Assembly: GCA_039566865.1 (NCBI GenBank)
Contig: CM076943.1
Location: 34,418,663 to 34,482,662 of the forward strand
From: Aurelia coerulea
Taxonomy: Eukaryota; Cnidaria; Scyphozoa; Semaeostomeae; Ulmaridae
Direction: 5' to 3'
DNA: 64,000 nucleotides
Part shown: piece by piece, positions 44,579 to 56,414 of the stretch
How positions within the stretch are numbered: the stretch's first letter is position 1
How the letters are laid out: the number at the start of each line of letters is the position of its first letter
The notes under the pieces: model-generated
Database searches by the model: none
Seen by the model: only the letters and a program-made list of their open reading frames with translations
Told to the model about the DNA's origin: nothing
Program-made: the position numbers and the translations under genes

Positions 44579-45639
44579 AATCGGTAGAGTTTTATAGGAT
44601 CGTGGAATAGAATTTTAAAAGTTGGCGGGTAATAGGTATTGCAAATGTAGCGTAGATAATAAATAGATTGGTGGTGTGAGGTTCTGCTACTTATAGTAAA
44701 AAGAAATCAGTGGATTTTTTAATTGTTGGCAAGAAATAGAGAGCTGCTAGATTATGGTTATTTGGGCAGAAGAATCACATGGTAGTCGTAAGCGATTTGA
44801 AGATTGGATTGGATTATGTGTTGTTAGATAGATAATAAGGTAAGTTAATGTATTTGATGATAGGTTATGTGGTTGGCAGGATGAGGCATAGCAGAATAAC
44901 CAGAGCGAGGAACAGTAGGAGCGGACCCAAACGGAGCAAAGAAAGCAAATGCTTTATCACATAACAGCCCTGAAGAAATGCTACATGGCAGGAGGAAATA
45001 GTGGTATGAAATAAATTGACTCGTTTGTCGCATTGCGGTGTTTCTGCGTTTAAATTTACTTTATCAGTAAGATGCTTTTTATTTGTATTTCTTTTGGCAT
45101 TTTGTGTTATCTGAATCTTGTTCCGGATGTCAATGGTTGTGGGAAAACTGAGAAAAGTTACAGGGCCTAGCTAGAATAGGCCGTGAATTTTCGTTGCTTT
45201 CAACTGGAATTGTGTCTGTTGGTTAAATATTACAACATATCTAATGTAATTGTGCATTCTTGGATTTTCTATGGTATCTAGGGGTTATTATTGAGAATTT
45301 TAGGCCCAAAAACCCACCCATATGGGCGGCATATACCCGTACCCTAACCATGTTATGTACCCCCTCCCGGGATTTGGTTGTGTAGGAAGCAATCACGTCA
45401 GAAATTATTGATTACTGCTAATTTTGGATCTTGCTTTGGTCCCTAATGCAGTGTCATCTTCCTACCATTTATCATTTTTGAAATAAAAAGGTGGGCAAAA
45501 TTAGTTGCCCACTCTGGGGGAAAGTACTCAAAATTTTACCGAGGCTAAATTGGGTTTGTGATTCTGATGAGTAAGTAGCAAACTACAGCCTTTAAAAAGT
45601 GTAAAGTTTTTCGCTGAGTAAAGAACTAAATGAACATAC
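44579..45639. other. No gene recognised; fragment of a GGTACGGGTATATGCC element
   Basis: Mostly AT-rich Helitron B sequence. Near 45297-45374 a fragment with TTTTAGGCCCAAAAACCCAC, CCATATGGGCGGCATATACC, GTACCCCCTCCCGGGATTTG matches one end of the 27052-27350 and 49106-49395 elements; its other end is missing. Confidence 0.5.
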
Positions 45640-46606
45640 CTTGTTATCTTTCGATATCGTGGTGTTGTTAGTTATTTGTGGAGTTATTGTACCTGGAGAA
45701 AAAGGACATTCATATAAGGAGATGTCTTCGTTTGGTATTGCAAGGGGGAGTGGATTGTGGAGTATTTTAGAGAAAAAGCTGGAGGATTTTCATAGGAATT
45801 TTTATTAACAGATGAAACTGCGGGGAAAGGAGAAATTGAATGAAGTGGAATGGAACCTCTTGTACTGTATGATGTGAAATTCCCGAAACTTATATGCACA
45901 CTTCTGGCAAAAAATGTTTGTAGGTAAAAGTGAAGGGCACTTTTTTCGAGGGCAAATATGAATATGAAAAAGAAATTGTTTCACACTGAAATCAGTCCTT
46001 TACTGTGTTACACGTCTAGAAAATGATTCATAGCATTGTGTCGCGCAGCTAAACTACGGCCTTTGAAAAGTGTTGTATTTTCGCTGACCCAATAGTTAAG
46101 TAGTAAATGAAGATACCTTGTTATCTTTGGATATCGTGGTGTCGTTAGTCATTCAGAGTTATTACATCTAGGACAAAAAAGGAGATTTTATAAGGAGATA
46201 TTTTGGTTTGGTATTGCATGGGGAAGTGGGTTGTGGAGTGAATTGTGATATGGGAATTATGTTACTGTATAATGGAGAAGTCCTTAAATTTCTATATAAG
46301 TTGTGGCAGAAAATGTATTTACGTGAACTTGAAGGCCATTTTTTTCCGGAGCAAAGTATAAATATCAGTAAGAAAAGTGTTCATACTCAAAACAGTTCTT
46401 CGCTGGGTTACATGTCTATAAAATTAGTCATGGTATCGTGTCCTCCAGTGATAGCAATGATTGATTGAATAAAAGATGCTTATAATGGTACATACCTGAC
46501 ATTGGGCAAAAGATATGTTGACTTGGCAAGTGAGAGGTTCAAATCTTCTGAGTTCATAAAAAAACTTCTTGTCGTGTCATTGAAACGTGATGGTTTGAAG
46601 AGGGTT
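45640..46606 (-). other. Cluster of three exon-like segments with GT-AG signals
   Basis: On the minus strand 46606-46496 has acceptor TTTCAAATAG and donor CAG-GTATGTACC and is open in one frame (FKPSRFNDTTRSFF, then MNSEDLNLSLAKSTYLL). 45692-45640 has acceptor TTTTTCTCCAG and donor AAG-GTATGTTC. A diverged copy of it ends at 46117 with donor AAG-GTATCTTC and carries stops in its best frame. Segments at 46.5, 44.15 and 43.29 kb share intron phase 2. The product is unknown. Confidence 0.25.
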
Positions 46607-47261
46607 CTATTTGAAAGGGATGTTATTATTCATGGTAATGTAGTGAGAAAATGCTATGATGTGTAATTAATTGGCGATAAAATTATTAAGTACATGCTGT
46701 ATAGGTATTCTGGGCAAGAAGGGAAGTGATCTTGTTCTTGTTACGATAATATTTGTGTTGTAGGGGATATATTAAGTGAAATTAATAGGCTGTTCAGTTT
46801 AGCAGCATGAGAATTTCAGTCAGAGAAGCAGTGAAATTTCGTAATAAGATTGTGAGAGAAGGTTTTCTTCTGTTGTTGTTATTCTTGTAGCAGTCATCGT
46901 GGCTTTAGTGGTATTTGTAGCGAAAGGAGGGGGTGGGGAGGGGTAGTTTGCATGTTATTTAATTCATAATTTGTTTTGAAGAGAAATCCATAAAGATCCT
47001 TAAAGTGCTATTTTGAAAAAGATCTGAGAGTGCAAGAGTTATACTTTGCCCTGTGGAGGAGCTTTCAAGAAAATAGTGAAGGAAATGGAGTGCTCGTGCG
47101 CATGGGGGTATTTTGGGAAGTTGGGACCTGAGCCTCCTTCGTGGAAGATAACATCAGGTATGAAAACTGCGAGAGTTATACTCAGCCCTTCGGCCAAAAG
47201 TTTTATGGAAATAGTGAACGAAATGGAGTGCTCAAGAGCAGGGGGCATTTGTGGGTGCAAG

Positions 47262-47405
47262 TTGGCACATTGCCAAATGACGGCACATAATTTGGCAAAG
47301 TGCCAAGTCACATGGTCGGAATTTGGCACCGTGCCAAGTCACATGACCAATCTTGGCATGTTGCCAAGTAAGTCACGTGACGTGGGGGCAGACACGTCAC
47401 TGCCC
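47262..47405. promoter_or_regulatory. TTGGC-N5-GCCAA / CACATG array, unit B inner cluster
   Basis: Four exact TTGGC-N5-GCCAA palindromes start at 47262, 47292, 47323 and 47353, each followed by ATGACGGCAC, GTCACATGG, GTCACATGACC or AAGTCACGTGAC. The 30-31-bp period is about three helical turns, so sites would face the same side. The cluster lies 1.4-1.6 kb inside the 5' end, upstream of the Rep-helicase. Confidence 0.65.
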
Positions 47406-47465
47406 CCAACTAATATCAGATAGTGTGACTGTCATCTCAGTGTTACCCCCTTGTTGTATATAATA

Positions 47466-47703
47466 GGTCATTTGAAATTAGCCAATAACAGTCGGCGTTC
47501 ATCTTTAGTAGCTTCACTATTCGGTTTGTGCCAATTGAAATTGGCCAATGGCAATCTCCATATGGTAGATGGGGTCGGTCATTTGAAATGAACCAATAAC
47601 AGTCGGCTTTCTTTAGTAGCCTCACTATGGGGTTTGTACCAATTGAAATTAGCCAATGGCAATCTGCATCTGCTAGATCGGTTAGGTCATGTGAAAATAG
47701 CTA
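47466..47703. repeat. 111-bp CCAAT repeat array, unit B
   Basis: Copies start at 47466 and 47577 with a partial third at about 47683. The second has the change GAACCAATAA. Same unit as 30451-30798. Confidence 0.75.
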
Positions 47704-48251
47704 ACAGGAAGTACCTTTTGTCTTTGCTGGATAAGTGGTGAATGCTGCGCACAATAACCTCTGTGCAGGTTAACGTATTCATTATGAATTGAAGTAATGA
47801 GCAACTAATGATGTGATCGTTCTTATAACGATTGTTTCCCGGAGAAGTGGCGTCCTAATGATCTTGGCACGATTAACTTCCTATCTAATGATCTTGGCAC
47901 GATAAAATTACCTGCAAAATCTGCTGCGACATAAGATTTGGTCGTGCAGATGAGCTGTAGTTGACACCGGAATGTTAGGATAGTAATTCGAAGATAGCGA
48001 TTATGAAATATAAATTGGGTGAAATTACCTTGGGGAAAAAGGGAATTCAACGGAAGTTTCAGAAATCAAGAGCATGGAAGTGAAACGTAAGTAGGCCTAT
48101 GTTTTCGCTGGGGCAGGAAGAAAGCTGGAGTTAAATGCTACTTGCGTATTTTTCATGACAGAAAAGTTTTACTTCTTGCTTCAGTAGAGGGGAATAGGCC
48201 TATCTATACTCGTTGTTGACTTCCATATTGAGCTCGCTCGAAACGTAGGGA

Positions 48252-48362
48252 CTTGCCAAGTCACATGATAGGAGCTCGGGGTAGCGCCGAGTCACATGAC
48301 AGATTTTGGCAACTTGCCAAATTAGTCACGTGACATGGGGTGCCAACACGTGACTGCCCCCA
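48252..48362. promoter_or_regulatory. TTGGC/CACGTG cluster, unit B outer cluster
   Basis: ACTTGCCAAGTCACATGA, then TTGGCAACTTGCCAA, GTCACGTGAC and CAACACGTGAC, in the order seen in units A, D and E. A long minus-strand frame (48261-48683) crosses it and is shared in part by other units, with LTTLDGAIKGRQRTK. Confidence 0.6.
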
Positions 48363-48825
48363 GTCAGCTTTCCCATTGTTTTTGTGGAGGTGAGCCCCAA
48401 CTGTTGCGGAGGAGGGACTGAGCCCCTGTGAAGTTCCATTGCGTGACGTCGGTGTTACGTAGCCCCTAGGTTGTTGACAATCAAGCATTGTTTTCTGTCG
48501 ACAAACCCATTTTGTCCGTTGACGACCCTTTATGGCCCCATCAAGAGTCGTTAGTGACTCACCTCGATTGTTCCGTGACGTTGAGCGTACGTCAAACTGG
48601 AAAATAGGACGGCTGCCAAAAAGTTCCCCCGCTCCTACCCCAGCAAGAGTGGCTGCCCCCAAATTCTCGAACGCATTCTGCAAACCTAGGTTCTCGGGGT
48701 GATTTTTGGAGAGGAAGAGCGGCCACTAGGGGGCACGGGAAGGTGGAGATCCCAGCACAGCACACAAACATAGTCCACGACAAAAGAACAATCTTATCCG
48801 ACCTTGCAGCCGTTATGTATATAGA

Positions 48826-48941
48826 CTAGGAATCCGAACCCGCGCTGCGCGCGGGTTCGGAGTTCCTAGCTCCTGCGGAGGGCTTGGGCGCCTCCGGCGC
48901 CCGGGCCGCCTGCGGCGGCCACTGTCGCGCTTCGCGCGCCA
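48826..48941 (-). repeat. 3'-terminal multi-hairpin cassette of unit C
   Basis: All five hairpins are present. The third loop is TCC instead of TTC (GGGCGCC-TCC-GGCGCCC), a change confined to the loop. Confidence 0.9.
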
Positions 48942-49105
48942 TATTATCAGTAGTTTCAGTGTTATTTTTGTCGTTGGTATGGTTTCTTTATACTTGCTCT
49001 TGTTATCCTTCATTGTTCTAGTTACCTTAGCTGATGTAGTTGCATTGGTAGATGAAGTGAAAATAGTTGTAGCAGTTCTTCGGGTACCTGGAGTGTGTTA
49101 GTAGT

Positions 49106-49395
49106 CCCGGGGGGGGGGGTACATGACTTGTGGATGGACGGGGGTCTGCCGCCCGGTTTTCAGAAAGCTACCCTCTCCTAATTACCGAAATTTGCTTTGG
49201 TACCCACTTTTATGATGAATTTTGGCGGAAAATTGCCCATTTTAACCATGTTTTGCGAATTTCAGCGAAATCCCACCCTTGTTTATGGATAATTAGCCGA
49301 AAAAGGACCCTTGTTTAGAGAATTTTAGGCCCAAAAACCCACCCATATGGGCGGCACATACCCGTACCTTGAACATGTTATGTACCCCCCCGGGG
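49106..49395. mobile_element. CCCGGGGGGG-GTAC element, TSD TTAGTAGT
   Basis: A 290-bp insert with the exact 8-bp repeat TTAGTAGT (49098-49105 and 49396-49403). The empty sites GTGTGTTAGTAGTAGGCCTT in units A and F prove the limits. Its interior is homologous to 27052-27350 in inverted orientation. Confidence 0.93.
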
Positions 49396-49582
49396 TTAGT
49401 AGTAGGCCTTAATTAGTAATAGGGCTTAATTAGTAGTAGGGCTTCTTAGTAGGCCTTGTTAGTAGGCGTTAATTAGCTGTCGTAGACCTTAATAAACTGT
49501 AATTGTAGCTATTTATTTTCTAGCCTACTTTAAATAGATAGAATAAAAAAAAATAATAAAAATAATAGCGATGTCGATGTCT

Positions 49583-49785
49583 TCTAGGCGGAAGAGTAAT
49601 TTGCCTCTCTCAGGCTAACTCCGTTGTTATTCATTTATGTTTTTATTTTAGATTGTAAATATAGGTAATTTGTTAGTAATTTTTAGTAATATTGTGAAGT
49701 TTGGCACGGCCCCCTGTAAAGCAATCCTCTCGATTGACGGGGCTACCGTGTAAAAATAATGAAAAATGAAATGAAATATAATTAT
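49583..49785 (+). mobile_element. Non-LTR retroposon 3' tail, AATGAAATGAAAT end
   Basis: Compared with unit E (GATGTCTATAGTTATTGCAG near 59475), unit C has about 200 extra bases starting near TCTAGGCGGAAGAGTAATTT and ending in AATGAAAAATGAAATGAAAT. It holds GGCACGGCCCCCTGTAAAGC and GACGGGGCTACCGTG. It is 5'-truncated, with the same type of tail as 8774-8946. Confidence 0.7.
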
Positions 49786-50288
49786 TGCAGTTAATATTAT
49801 TCTCTTCTTTTTTCATAAATTCACATTTTTTGTTATTGTTTTCTAGCTATCTCCTTGACTTTAGTGGCGTTAGTAGCCCAAGGGTGGGGTGGGGGAGCGG
49901 TAGATTGCATTTAATTTAATCCATAATTTTTTAAAGAAAGATCCATAAGATTTCCCTACAAACCCCATTGTTTTATAGAGTCCAGGAGGCTTTTTGGGAA
50001 GAGAGATAGACCCCATGGCTTCTTCAGGCAGGTTTTTTTGTTTCGGTAGGGTTGATTTATTTGCCTGGTATTTGTTCACTTAGGTGTTCGTTTTTTTGTG
50101 GCGTTAGTAGCCTTCGTTGTTGGAGAAATTAGTTGTTGCCTTTAACATGATTCTCTTCTTTTTCATTAATTCGCATTTTTTGTTATTGTTTTCTAGCTAT
50201 CCTCTTGACGTTAGTAGCGTTAGTAGCCCAAGGGCGGGGTGGGGGCGGGGTAGTTTGCATTTGATTTAATCCATAATATTTTAAAGGG

Positions 50289-51710
50289 AAATCCATAAAA
50301 ATTCCCTACAAAGCCCATTGTTTTCAAGAGTCCCGGAGGCTTTTTAGGAAGAGAGATAGACCCCTTGGCTTGCTCAGGCAGCTTTGCTTCAGTTGGGTTG
50401 ATTTAGTTGCCTGGTATTTGTTCACTTAGGTGTTTGTTTCTTTTGTGGCGTTAGTAGTCTTCGTTGTTTGCCTTTGTTTTAGTGTATGCGTTATTTGTTT
50501 GGTAGAAATGATGTAGTCGTAATTCTTAGCTTAGGGGCTATAGTAGCTTTTTGCCGTTATTGACAGTACCCTTGTTCTTGTGGTAGCGTTGTTCATTTGG
50601 TTGCTCAAGTAGCGTTTGTTGCGTTGACCCTTTGATTTAATGAAGTAGCTCTTCTTGCCTCATTGCCGTAAGTTGCAGTTGCATTTCGTGACGTTGTGAT
50701 TATTATGACAGCTTCTGTATATCTCCAATCTCCCTACTCGTAGAGCTTTATTCGTTTCAGTAGAGTTGATTTCGATTCCTTCGTTGCCCTAGTTTTCTTT
50801 CTTTCTTATGTGGCATTGGTAGCGTTTGTTTTGGGAGAAATTAGTTGTTAACTTCGTTTCGGTGTGTGCGTCATTTGCTTAGTAGAGAAGATGTAGTCGT
50901 AATTGTTGCCATAGTGGCCATAGTAGCTTTTGTGCCCTTCGTTGCCTTCCTTGCGTTATTAGTGTTAGTTGTGCAAGGTAAACCTCGCTGTTGTGGTTGA
51001 AATCCATAAAAATTGCCTACAAACCCCGTTGTTTTAAAGAGTCCCGGAGGCTTTTTGGGAAGAGAGATAGACCCCTTGGCTCGCTCACGCAGCTTTGCTT
51101 CAGTAGGGTTGATTTAGTTGCCTGGTATTTGTTCAATTAGGTGTTTGTTTCTTTTGTGGCGTTAGTTGTCTTCGTTTCGTTGTTTGCCTTTGTTTTAGTG
51201 TATGCGTTATTTGTTTGGTAGAAATGAATGATGATGTAGTCGTAATTCTTAGCTTAGGGGCCATAGTAGCTTTTTGCCGTTATTGACAGTACCCTTGTTC
51301 TTGTGGTAGCGTTGTTCATTTGGTTGCCCAAGTAGCGTTTGTTGCGTTGACCCCTTGATTTAATGAAGTAGCTCTTCTTGCCTCATTGCCGTAAGTTGCA
51401 GTTGCATTTCGTGACGTTGTGATTATTATGACAGCTTCTGTATATCTCCAGTCTCCCTACTCGTAGAGCTTTATTCGTTTCAGTAGAGTTGATTTCGATT
51501 CCTTCGTTGCCCTAGTTTTCTTTCTTTGTTATGTGGCGTTGGTAGCGTTTGTTTTGGGAGAAATTAGTTGTTAACTTCGTTTCGGTGTGTGTGTCATTTG
51601 TTTAGTAGAGAAGATGTAGTCGTAATTGTTGCCATAGTGGCCATAGTAGCTTTTGTGCCCTAAGTTGCCTTCCTTGCGTTATTAGTGTTAGTTGTGCAAG
51701 GTAAACCTCG
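50289..51710. repeat. 711-bp internal tandem duplication in unit C
   Basis: The block from AAATCCATAAAAATT to CCTCGCTGTTGTGGTTG occurs at 50289-50999 and again at 51000-51710 with few differences. Other units have it once. It is made of TAGTNGC/GTTGC-rich sequence. Confidence 0.85.
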
Positions 51711-51978
51711 CTGTTGTGGTTGCGTTAGTTGTTGAATTTCCCCCCAGTAGCTTTAACTCCGTCCATTAATGTAGTTGCTCTTCTTGGCTGAGTTCCCTTA
51801 GTAGCATTTGCTGACGTTGTTGTTATTTTAGAACGTTTTCGTAAATCTCAGCCTCCCTTGTGGAAGATAACATCAGGTAGGAAGACTGCAAGTGTTATAC
51901 TCAGCCCTTCGAGGAAAGTTTCATGGAAATAGTGAAAGAAATGGACTGCTCGTGCGCAGGGGCATTTGTGGAGGGAAG

Positions 51979-53688
51979 TTGGCACATTGCCAAATGACGT
52001 CAAATAATTTGGCAAAGTGCCAAGTCACCACTTATATCCGAGCAATGGTACAAGATACGAATGTTTGGTTTGTTCCTTAGTGAAGTACAATGATTTATGT
52101 CCAAACGGCAACCTTCATTTTGGAAAAAATATGAAAATCCTATGTGAAGACCTTTCAGAAAAACTGCGAAAATCATCGTTTCGTTTACATAGCTGCCTTA
52201 GCGCTTTTAGTTGCGTTAGTTGTCTAACCGGCCTCGGTTGGTTTAGTGGCCTTACTTATGTTAGTTGGCTTCTTAGTTGTTGAGTAGATGTAGCTGCGCT
52301 TCTTGCCCATGGACTTAGTTGAGCCAGGACCTTCAGTGCCCTTAGTTGTCTTATTGGCCTTGGTAGCTTTAGTGGGCTTTCTTGCGTTAGTTGGCGTCTT
52401 GTTTTAGTTGCTAAGTAGATCTGGTTGCGTTTCTTACCTAAGTGGAGATGGTTATAGCTCGATTTGATTTGATTTTATCTTTTTACCCATGTTAGCCCCC
52501 ACGTGACCTACATTGGCAACTTGCCAGGTAAGTCACGTGACATGGGGGCTAGGCACGTGACTGCCCCCAACAATTAACCGTGGTAGCACCCTATTGCTCC
52601 TTAGTAACAAACTTGTATTGTCTTAACTTACTATAACCGGTGTCATTTAAGCATTTTCATAAATAGAGCTCCGTATATTCTTAGAAAGAGCACCATTGTG
52701 GAGGAGAAGATATCACGTGATATGAGTGTGGTCACGTGAGAGCTCCCAATAGGTGATAATAATCGCTGGGACCGATCATGCACCCCACCACCACCCTACC
52801 ACCTCGTTGATACTGCGGGATGAAGCCCTGACAGAGCGCCGTTGTGAAGGAGGATACCGCTGGCACCACCTTGCCCGCCCCTGCGAAGGTGAACGTGCCT
52901 AATTTAAATGGATTTTTAATAATAATAATAATAACAAAAATAATAATGTCTATAGTTACTGCAGTTAACTTCATTCTCTTCTTTTTTCATTAAATCACAT
53001 TTATTGTTATTGTTTTCTAGCCATCCTCTTGACTTTAGTGGCGTTAGTAGCCCAAGGGCGGGGTGCGGGAGCGGTAGTTTGCATTTAATTTAATCCAGAA
53101 TTTTTTGAATGAAAAATCCATCAAAATTCCCTACAAACCCCATTGTTTAAAAGAGTCTCGGAGGCTTTTTGGGAAGAAAGATAGACCCCTTGGCTTCCTC
53201 AGGCAGCTGTTTTTGCTTCAGTAGGGTTGATGTAGTTGCCTGGTATTTGTTCACTTAGGTGTTTGTTTGTTTTGTGGCGTTAGTAGCCTTCGTTGTTGGA
53301 GAAATTAGCTGTTGCCTTTGTTTTAATGTAGTTGCTCTTCTTGGCTGAGTTCCCTTAGTTGCATTTGCTGACGTTGTTGTTATTTTAGAACGTTTCCGTA
53401 GATCTCAGCCTCCCTTGTGGAAGACAACATCAGGTAGGAAGACTGCAAGAGTTATACTCAGCCCTTCGAGGGAAGTTTTCAGGAAATAGTGAAGGAAATG
53501 GACTGCTCATGCACAGGGGCATTCGTGGGGGGAAGTTGGCGCAGTGCCAAATGACGTCACATAATTTGGCAAAGTGCCAAGTCACATGACCGGAACTTGG
53601 CACCGTGCCAAGTCACATGACCAATGTTGGAACTTTACCAAGTAAGTCACGTGACATGGGGGCTAGGCACGTGACTGCCCCAAACAAA
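51979..53688. promoter_or_regulatory. Three TTGGC/CACGTG clusters in unit C
   Basis: 51979-52028 has TTGGCACATTGCCAA and TTGGCAAAGTGCCAA and is then cut short. 52508-52568 has a TTGGCAACTTGCCAG variant, GTCACGTGAC and GCACGTGAC. 53536-53688 has TTGGCGCAGTGCCAA, TGACGTCA, TTGGCAAAGTGCCAA, TTGGCACCGTGCCAA and GTCACGTGAC. Between them are TAGTTG-rich DNA (52.2-52.45 kb) and another unit-like stretch (52.9-53.4 kb). Confidence 0.6.
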
Positions 53689-54365
53689 TATACATTTTAG
53701 CACCCTACATACTGTACTCCTTAGTTATTAACTGATGTAGTCTTTACTTACTATCACCCCTGTAATGAAGCATTTTCATACAGGGAGCCCTGTATATTCT
53801 TATAAAGAGCACCATTGTGGAGGAGAAAATATCACGTGATATGGGTGTGGGCACATGACATCCCCCAATAGGCGGTACCAATCGCTGGCACCAACCATGC
53901 ACCCCATCACCCAACGACATCGTCCATACTGGGGGGGATGTAACCTCAGAGAGCGCCGTTGTGAAGGAGGATACCACTGACACAAGCCTGCCAGCCCCTG
54001 CGAGGGTGAATGTGCACGTGACCACGGGCGATGTGACGTGTTAGGTTGTTTACCACCGAGCACTGAGTGGATTGTTCGTTGATAGCCCTTGATAGCACCA
54101 TCAAGTGTCATCAGTTGGGAAGACAATCGGCTGTCAATCAAAAACAATGACCTGCTGAAGAAGACTGCCAGCAAATTTGCCCCGCTGATACCCCAGCAGC
54201 TGGAGGTGACCCCAAAATTTGGAGCTCTGATGACACGCATAGATTTTCCCGTCGATTTTTCGAGACGAAGAGCGAGATTGCCGAGAGCGGGAGAGCTGAG
54301 ATCTCGCTGTGGGACAGGAACAAATTCAGGGTTTGATCTGACCGCTCACTCCTTATGTATATAGA

Positions 54366-54482
54366 CTAGGAATCCGAACCCGCGCTGCGCGCGGGTTCGG
54401 AGTTCCTAGCTCCTGCGGAGGGCTTGGGCGCCTCCGGCGCCCGGGCCGCCTTCGGCGGCTACTGGCACGCTTTCGCGCGCCA
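54366..54482 (-). repeat. 3'-terminal multi-hairpin cassette of unit D
   Basis: Hairpins 1-3 are intact. The fourth is GGCCGCC-TTC-GGCGGCT, and the last reads GGCACGCTTTCGCGCGCC. Confidence 0.9.
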
Positions 54483-55228
54483 CATTGTCAATACTTTCGA
54501 TAGAGTTATTGTCATTATTGTACGTAGCAGGCTCTCGTAGCCTTGGAATATTGCCAGGTATAGAAGTGTAGTTCGTAGATTGGCTTTCAATATCAAGAGG
54601 CATCTGTCTTATTTTGCGTTGCTTTCGTCGTTCGTCTGGTTGCTTTACTTGCTGTTGTTGTCCTTCATCGTTCTAGTTAGCTTAGCTGGTGTAGTTGCGT
54701 TGTCGTAAACAAAGTTAGAATAGTGGCGGCGGTTGTTCCCGTACCGTATGTTCTTTTTTAGTTGTTGTAGTTGTATTTGTTCTCTGTTTTCATTTATTAA
54801 AATTTTGTTTTTGTTCTTCTAGCTATCTTCTTCGCTTTAGTGACGTTAGTAGGCCAAAGTTGGGGTGGGAGAGGGGTGGCTTGCATTTTATTGCATTATG
54901 CAAGAAAAATCCTTAAAACATCTCTATGAACTCCATTGTTTTGAAGAATCTTCTGGGCTTTTTTGGAAGAGTGATAGATCCCTCGGCTTCCTCAGCAGCT
55001 TTATTTCGTTTCAGTAGAGTCGATTTAGATGCCTTCGTTGCCCTAGTTTTATTTCTTTGTTATGTGGCGTTGGTAGCGTTTGTTGTGGGAGAAATTAGTT
55101 GTTAAGTTCGTTTCGGTGTGTGCGTTATTTGTTGAGTAGAGATGATGTAGTCGTAAGTGTTGCCATAGTGGCCATAGTAGCTTTGGTGCCCTTATTTGCC
55201 TTCCTTGCCTTATTTGTGTTAGTTGTGG

Positions 55229-56130
55229 CAGGCGCGGATCCAGCGATTGCGATGACCGGTTTGTTGCGCCGAAGGCGCAATGAAATTGGGGGTCCGGGGG
55301 CGAAGCCCCCGGAAAGAATTTTGAGCCACGCCCTTTTTCTTCTTGGGAAACGCCCTTTCTTCTTAGGCAACGCCCTTTTGAAAATGAAACGCCTACTTTC
55401 AATAAATCCTGCAGCAATGCAATTCTACGGCCATGCAACAACTTCGGTTTCTTATTTTTTATGCCTGAAACTACCCTCATAAGTGCACTGTAATTTTGTA
55501 TCCATAAATATATCATAGTAAATCTTTCTACAGCATTATCACGAAAAACAGCACGAATTTCTCGAGATTTCCAGATTTGCAGCCATCTGGAGATCGCAAA
55601 TGACAAACTTCGAACGTCTATTGACTGACAATACTGAAGCATATTGTACGGTGTTTGACTACAAGTACTGTAAAACCTATGGAGCTGCCTTGCGCAACTT
55701 TGAGCGGTTTTGACCGAGTTCTGACCGGGTCAGAAGGTCGAAATGAATGGGTGACCGGGTCAGAATTTCCTTCCCTTGCGCAACACTAAATTCCTTTATG
55801 AGTAAGACAATATTCGTATTGAAATAACAAACGCCGGCTTGCTAACTGCTTTCCTCACTCAATTAGCGAGGATTACGTTGCATTGAAAAAATAATTTACA
55901 ATGATCATCGATAAGTGGGTACTACTGACATTCAATATTGCGCCTTCGCATAATGCCCATTTCACGTAGCCTGACTCAGACCAAAGGAGGAACTCGTATT
56001 CTCGTTTCGTCTGCGAGTCAGGCAAATTTCATGCAGATGATAAAAGTTTAGAGACAAAATGAAAATATTCATTACTCTGAAAATCTGACCGGTTTGTGCA
56101 AACCGTTCAACCCGGTCTAGATCCGCGCCT
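55229..56130. mobile_element. hAT-type element, CAGGCGCGGATCCAG ends
   Basis: Ends CAGGCGCGGATCCAG and CTAGATCCGCGCCT are inverted. About six bases (TTGTGG) repeat at the flanks, where other units read TTAGTTGTGCAAGGTAAACC, so the empty site is known. Inside are GGGGGTCCGGGGGCGAAGCC and three nearby ACGCCCTTT repeats. The minus-strand frames are not transposase. Confidence 0.75.
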
Positions 56131-56414
56131 TTGTGGAAGGCAAACCTTGCTGTTCTGGTTGTCTTAGTTGCTTATGTTCCTCCCAGTAGCCTTAAGCCCC
56201 TCCATTAATGTAGGTGCTCGAATTGGGTAAGTTCTCTTAGTTGCATTTGCTGACGTTGTCGTAATTTTAGAGCGTTTTCGTAGATATCAGCCTCCCTCGT
56301 GGTAGATAACAGGTATGAAGACTGCGAGAGTTATACTCAGCCCTTCGGCAAAGGTTTTATGGAAATAGTGAACGAAATGGAGTGCTCATGAGCAGGGGCA
56401 TTTGTGAGGTGAAA

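Larger units (their letters stand above)
31911..48825 (-). mobile_element. Helitron unit B, autonomous (16.9 kb)
   Basis: On the minus strand it starts TCTATATACATAACGG at 48825 and ends GGATTCCTAG at 31911, the same termini as its non-autonomous neighbours. It encodes a complete Rep-helicase (34867-40876). The order from the 5' end is regulatory-like clusters, 111-bp repeats, exon-like segments, Rep-helicase, 70-bp satellite, hairpin cassette. Later insertions are at 40936-41544, 41810-42382, 42672-43031 and 43916-44088. The direct junctions to units A and C suggest tandem rolling-circle products. Confidence 0.78.
48826..54365 (-). mobile_element. Helitron unit C, non-autonomous (5.5 kb), rearranged
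   Basis: Minus-strand start TCTATATACATAAGGAGTG at 54365 and end CTAG at 48826. It has three separate TTGGC/CACGTG clusters (51979-52028, 52508-52568, 53536-53688) but no 111-bp array. It contains a 711-bp internal tandem duplication, a GC-capped element and a retroposon tail. The 5' kilobase (52.7-54.36 kb) is more diverged from the other units. No Rep-helicase. Confidence 0.75.
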
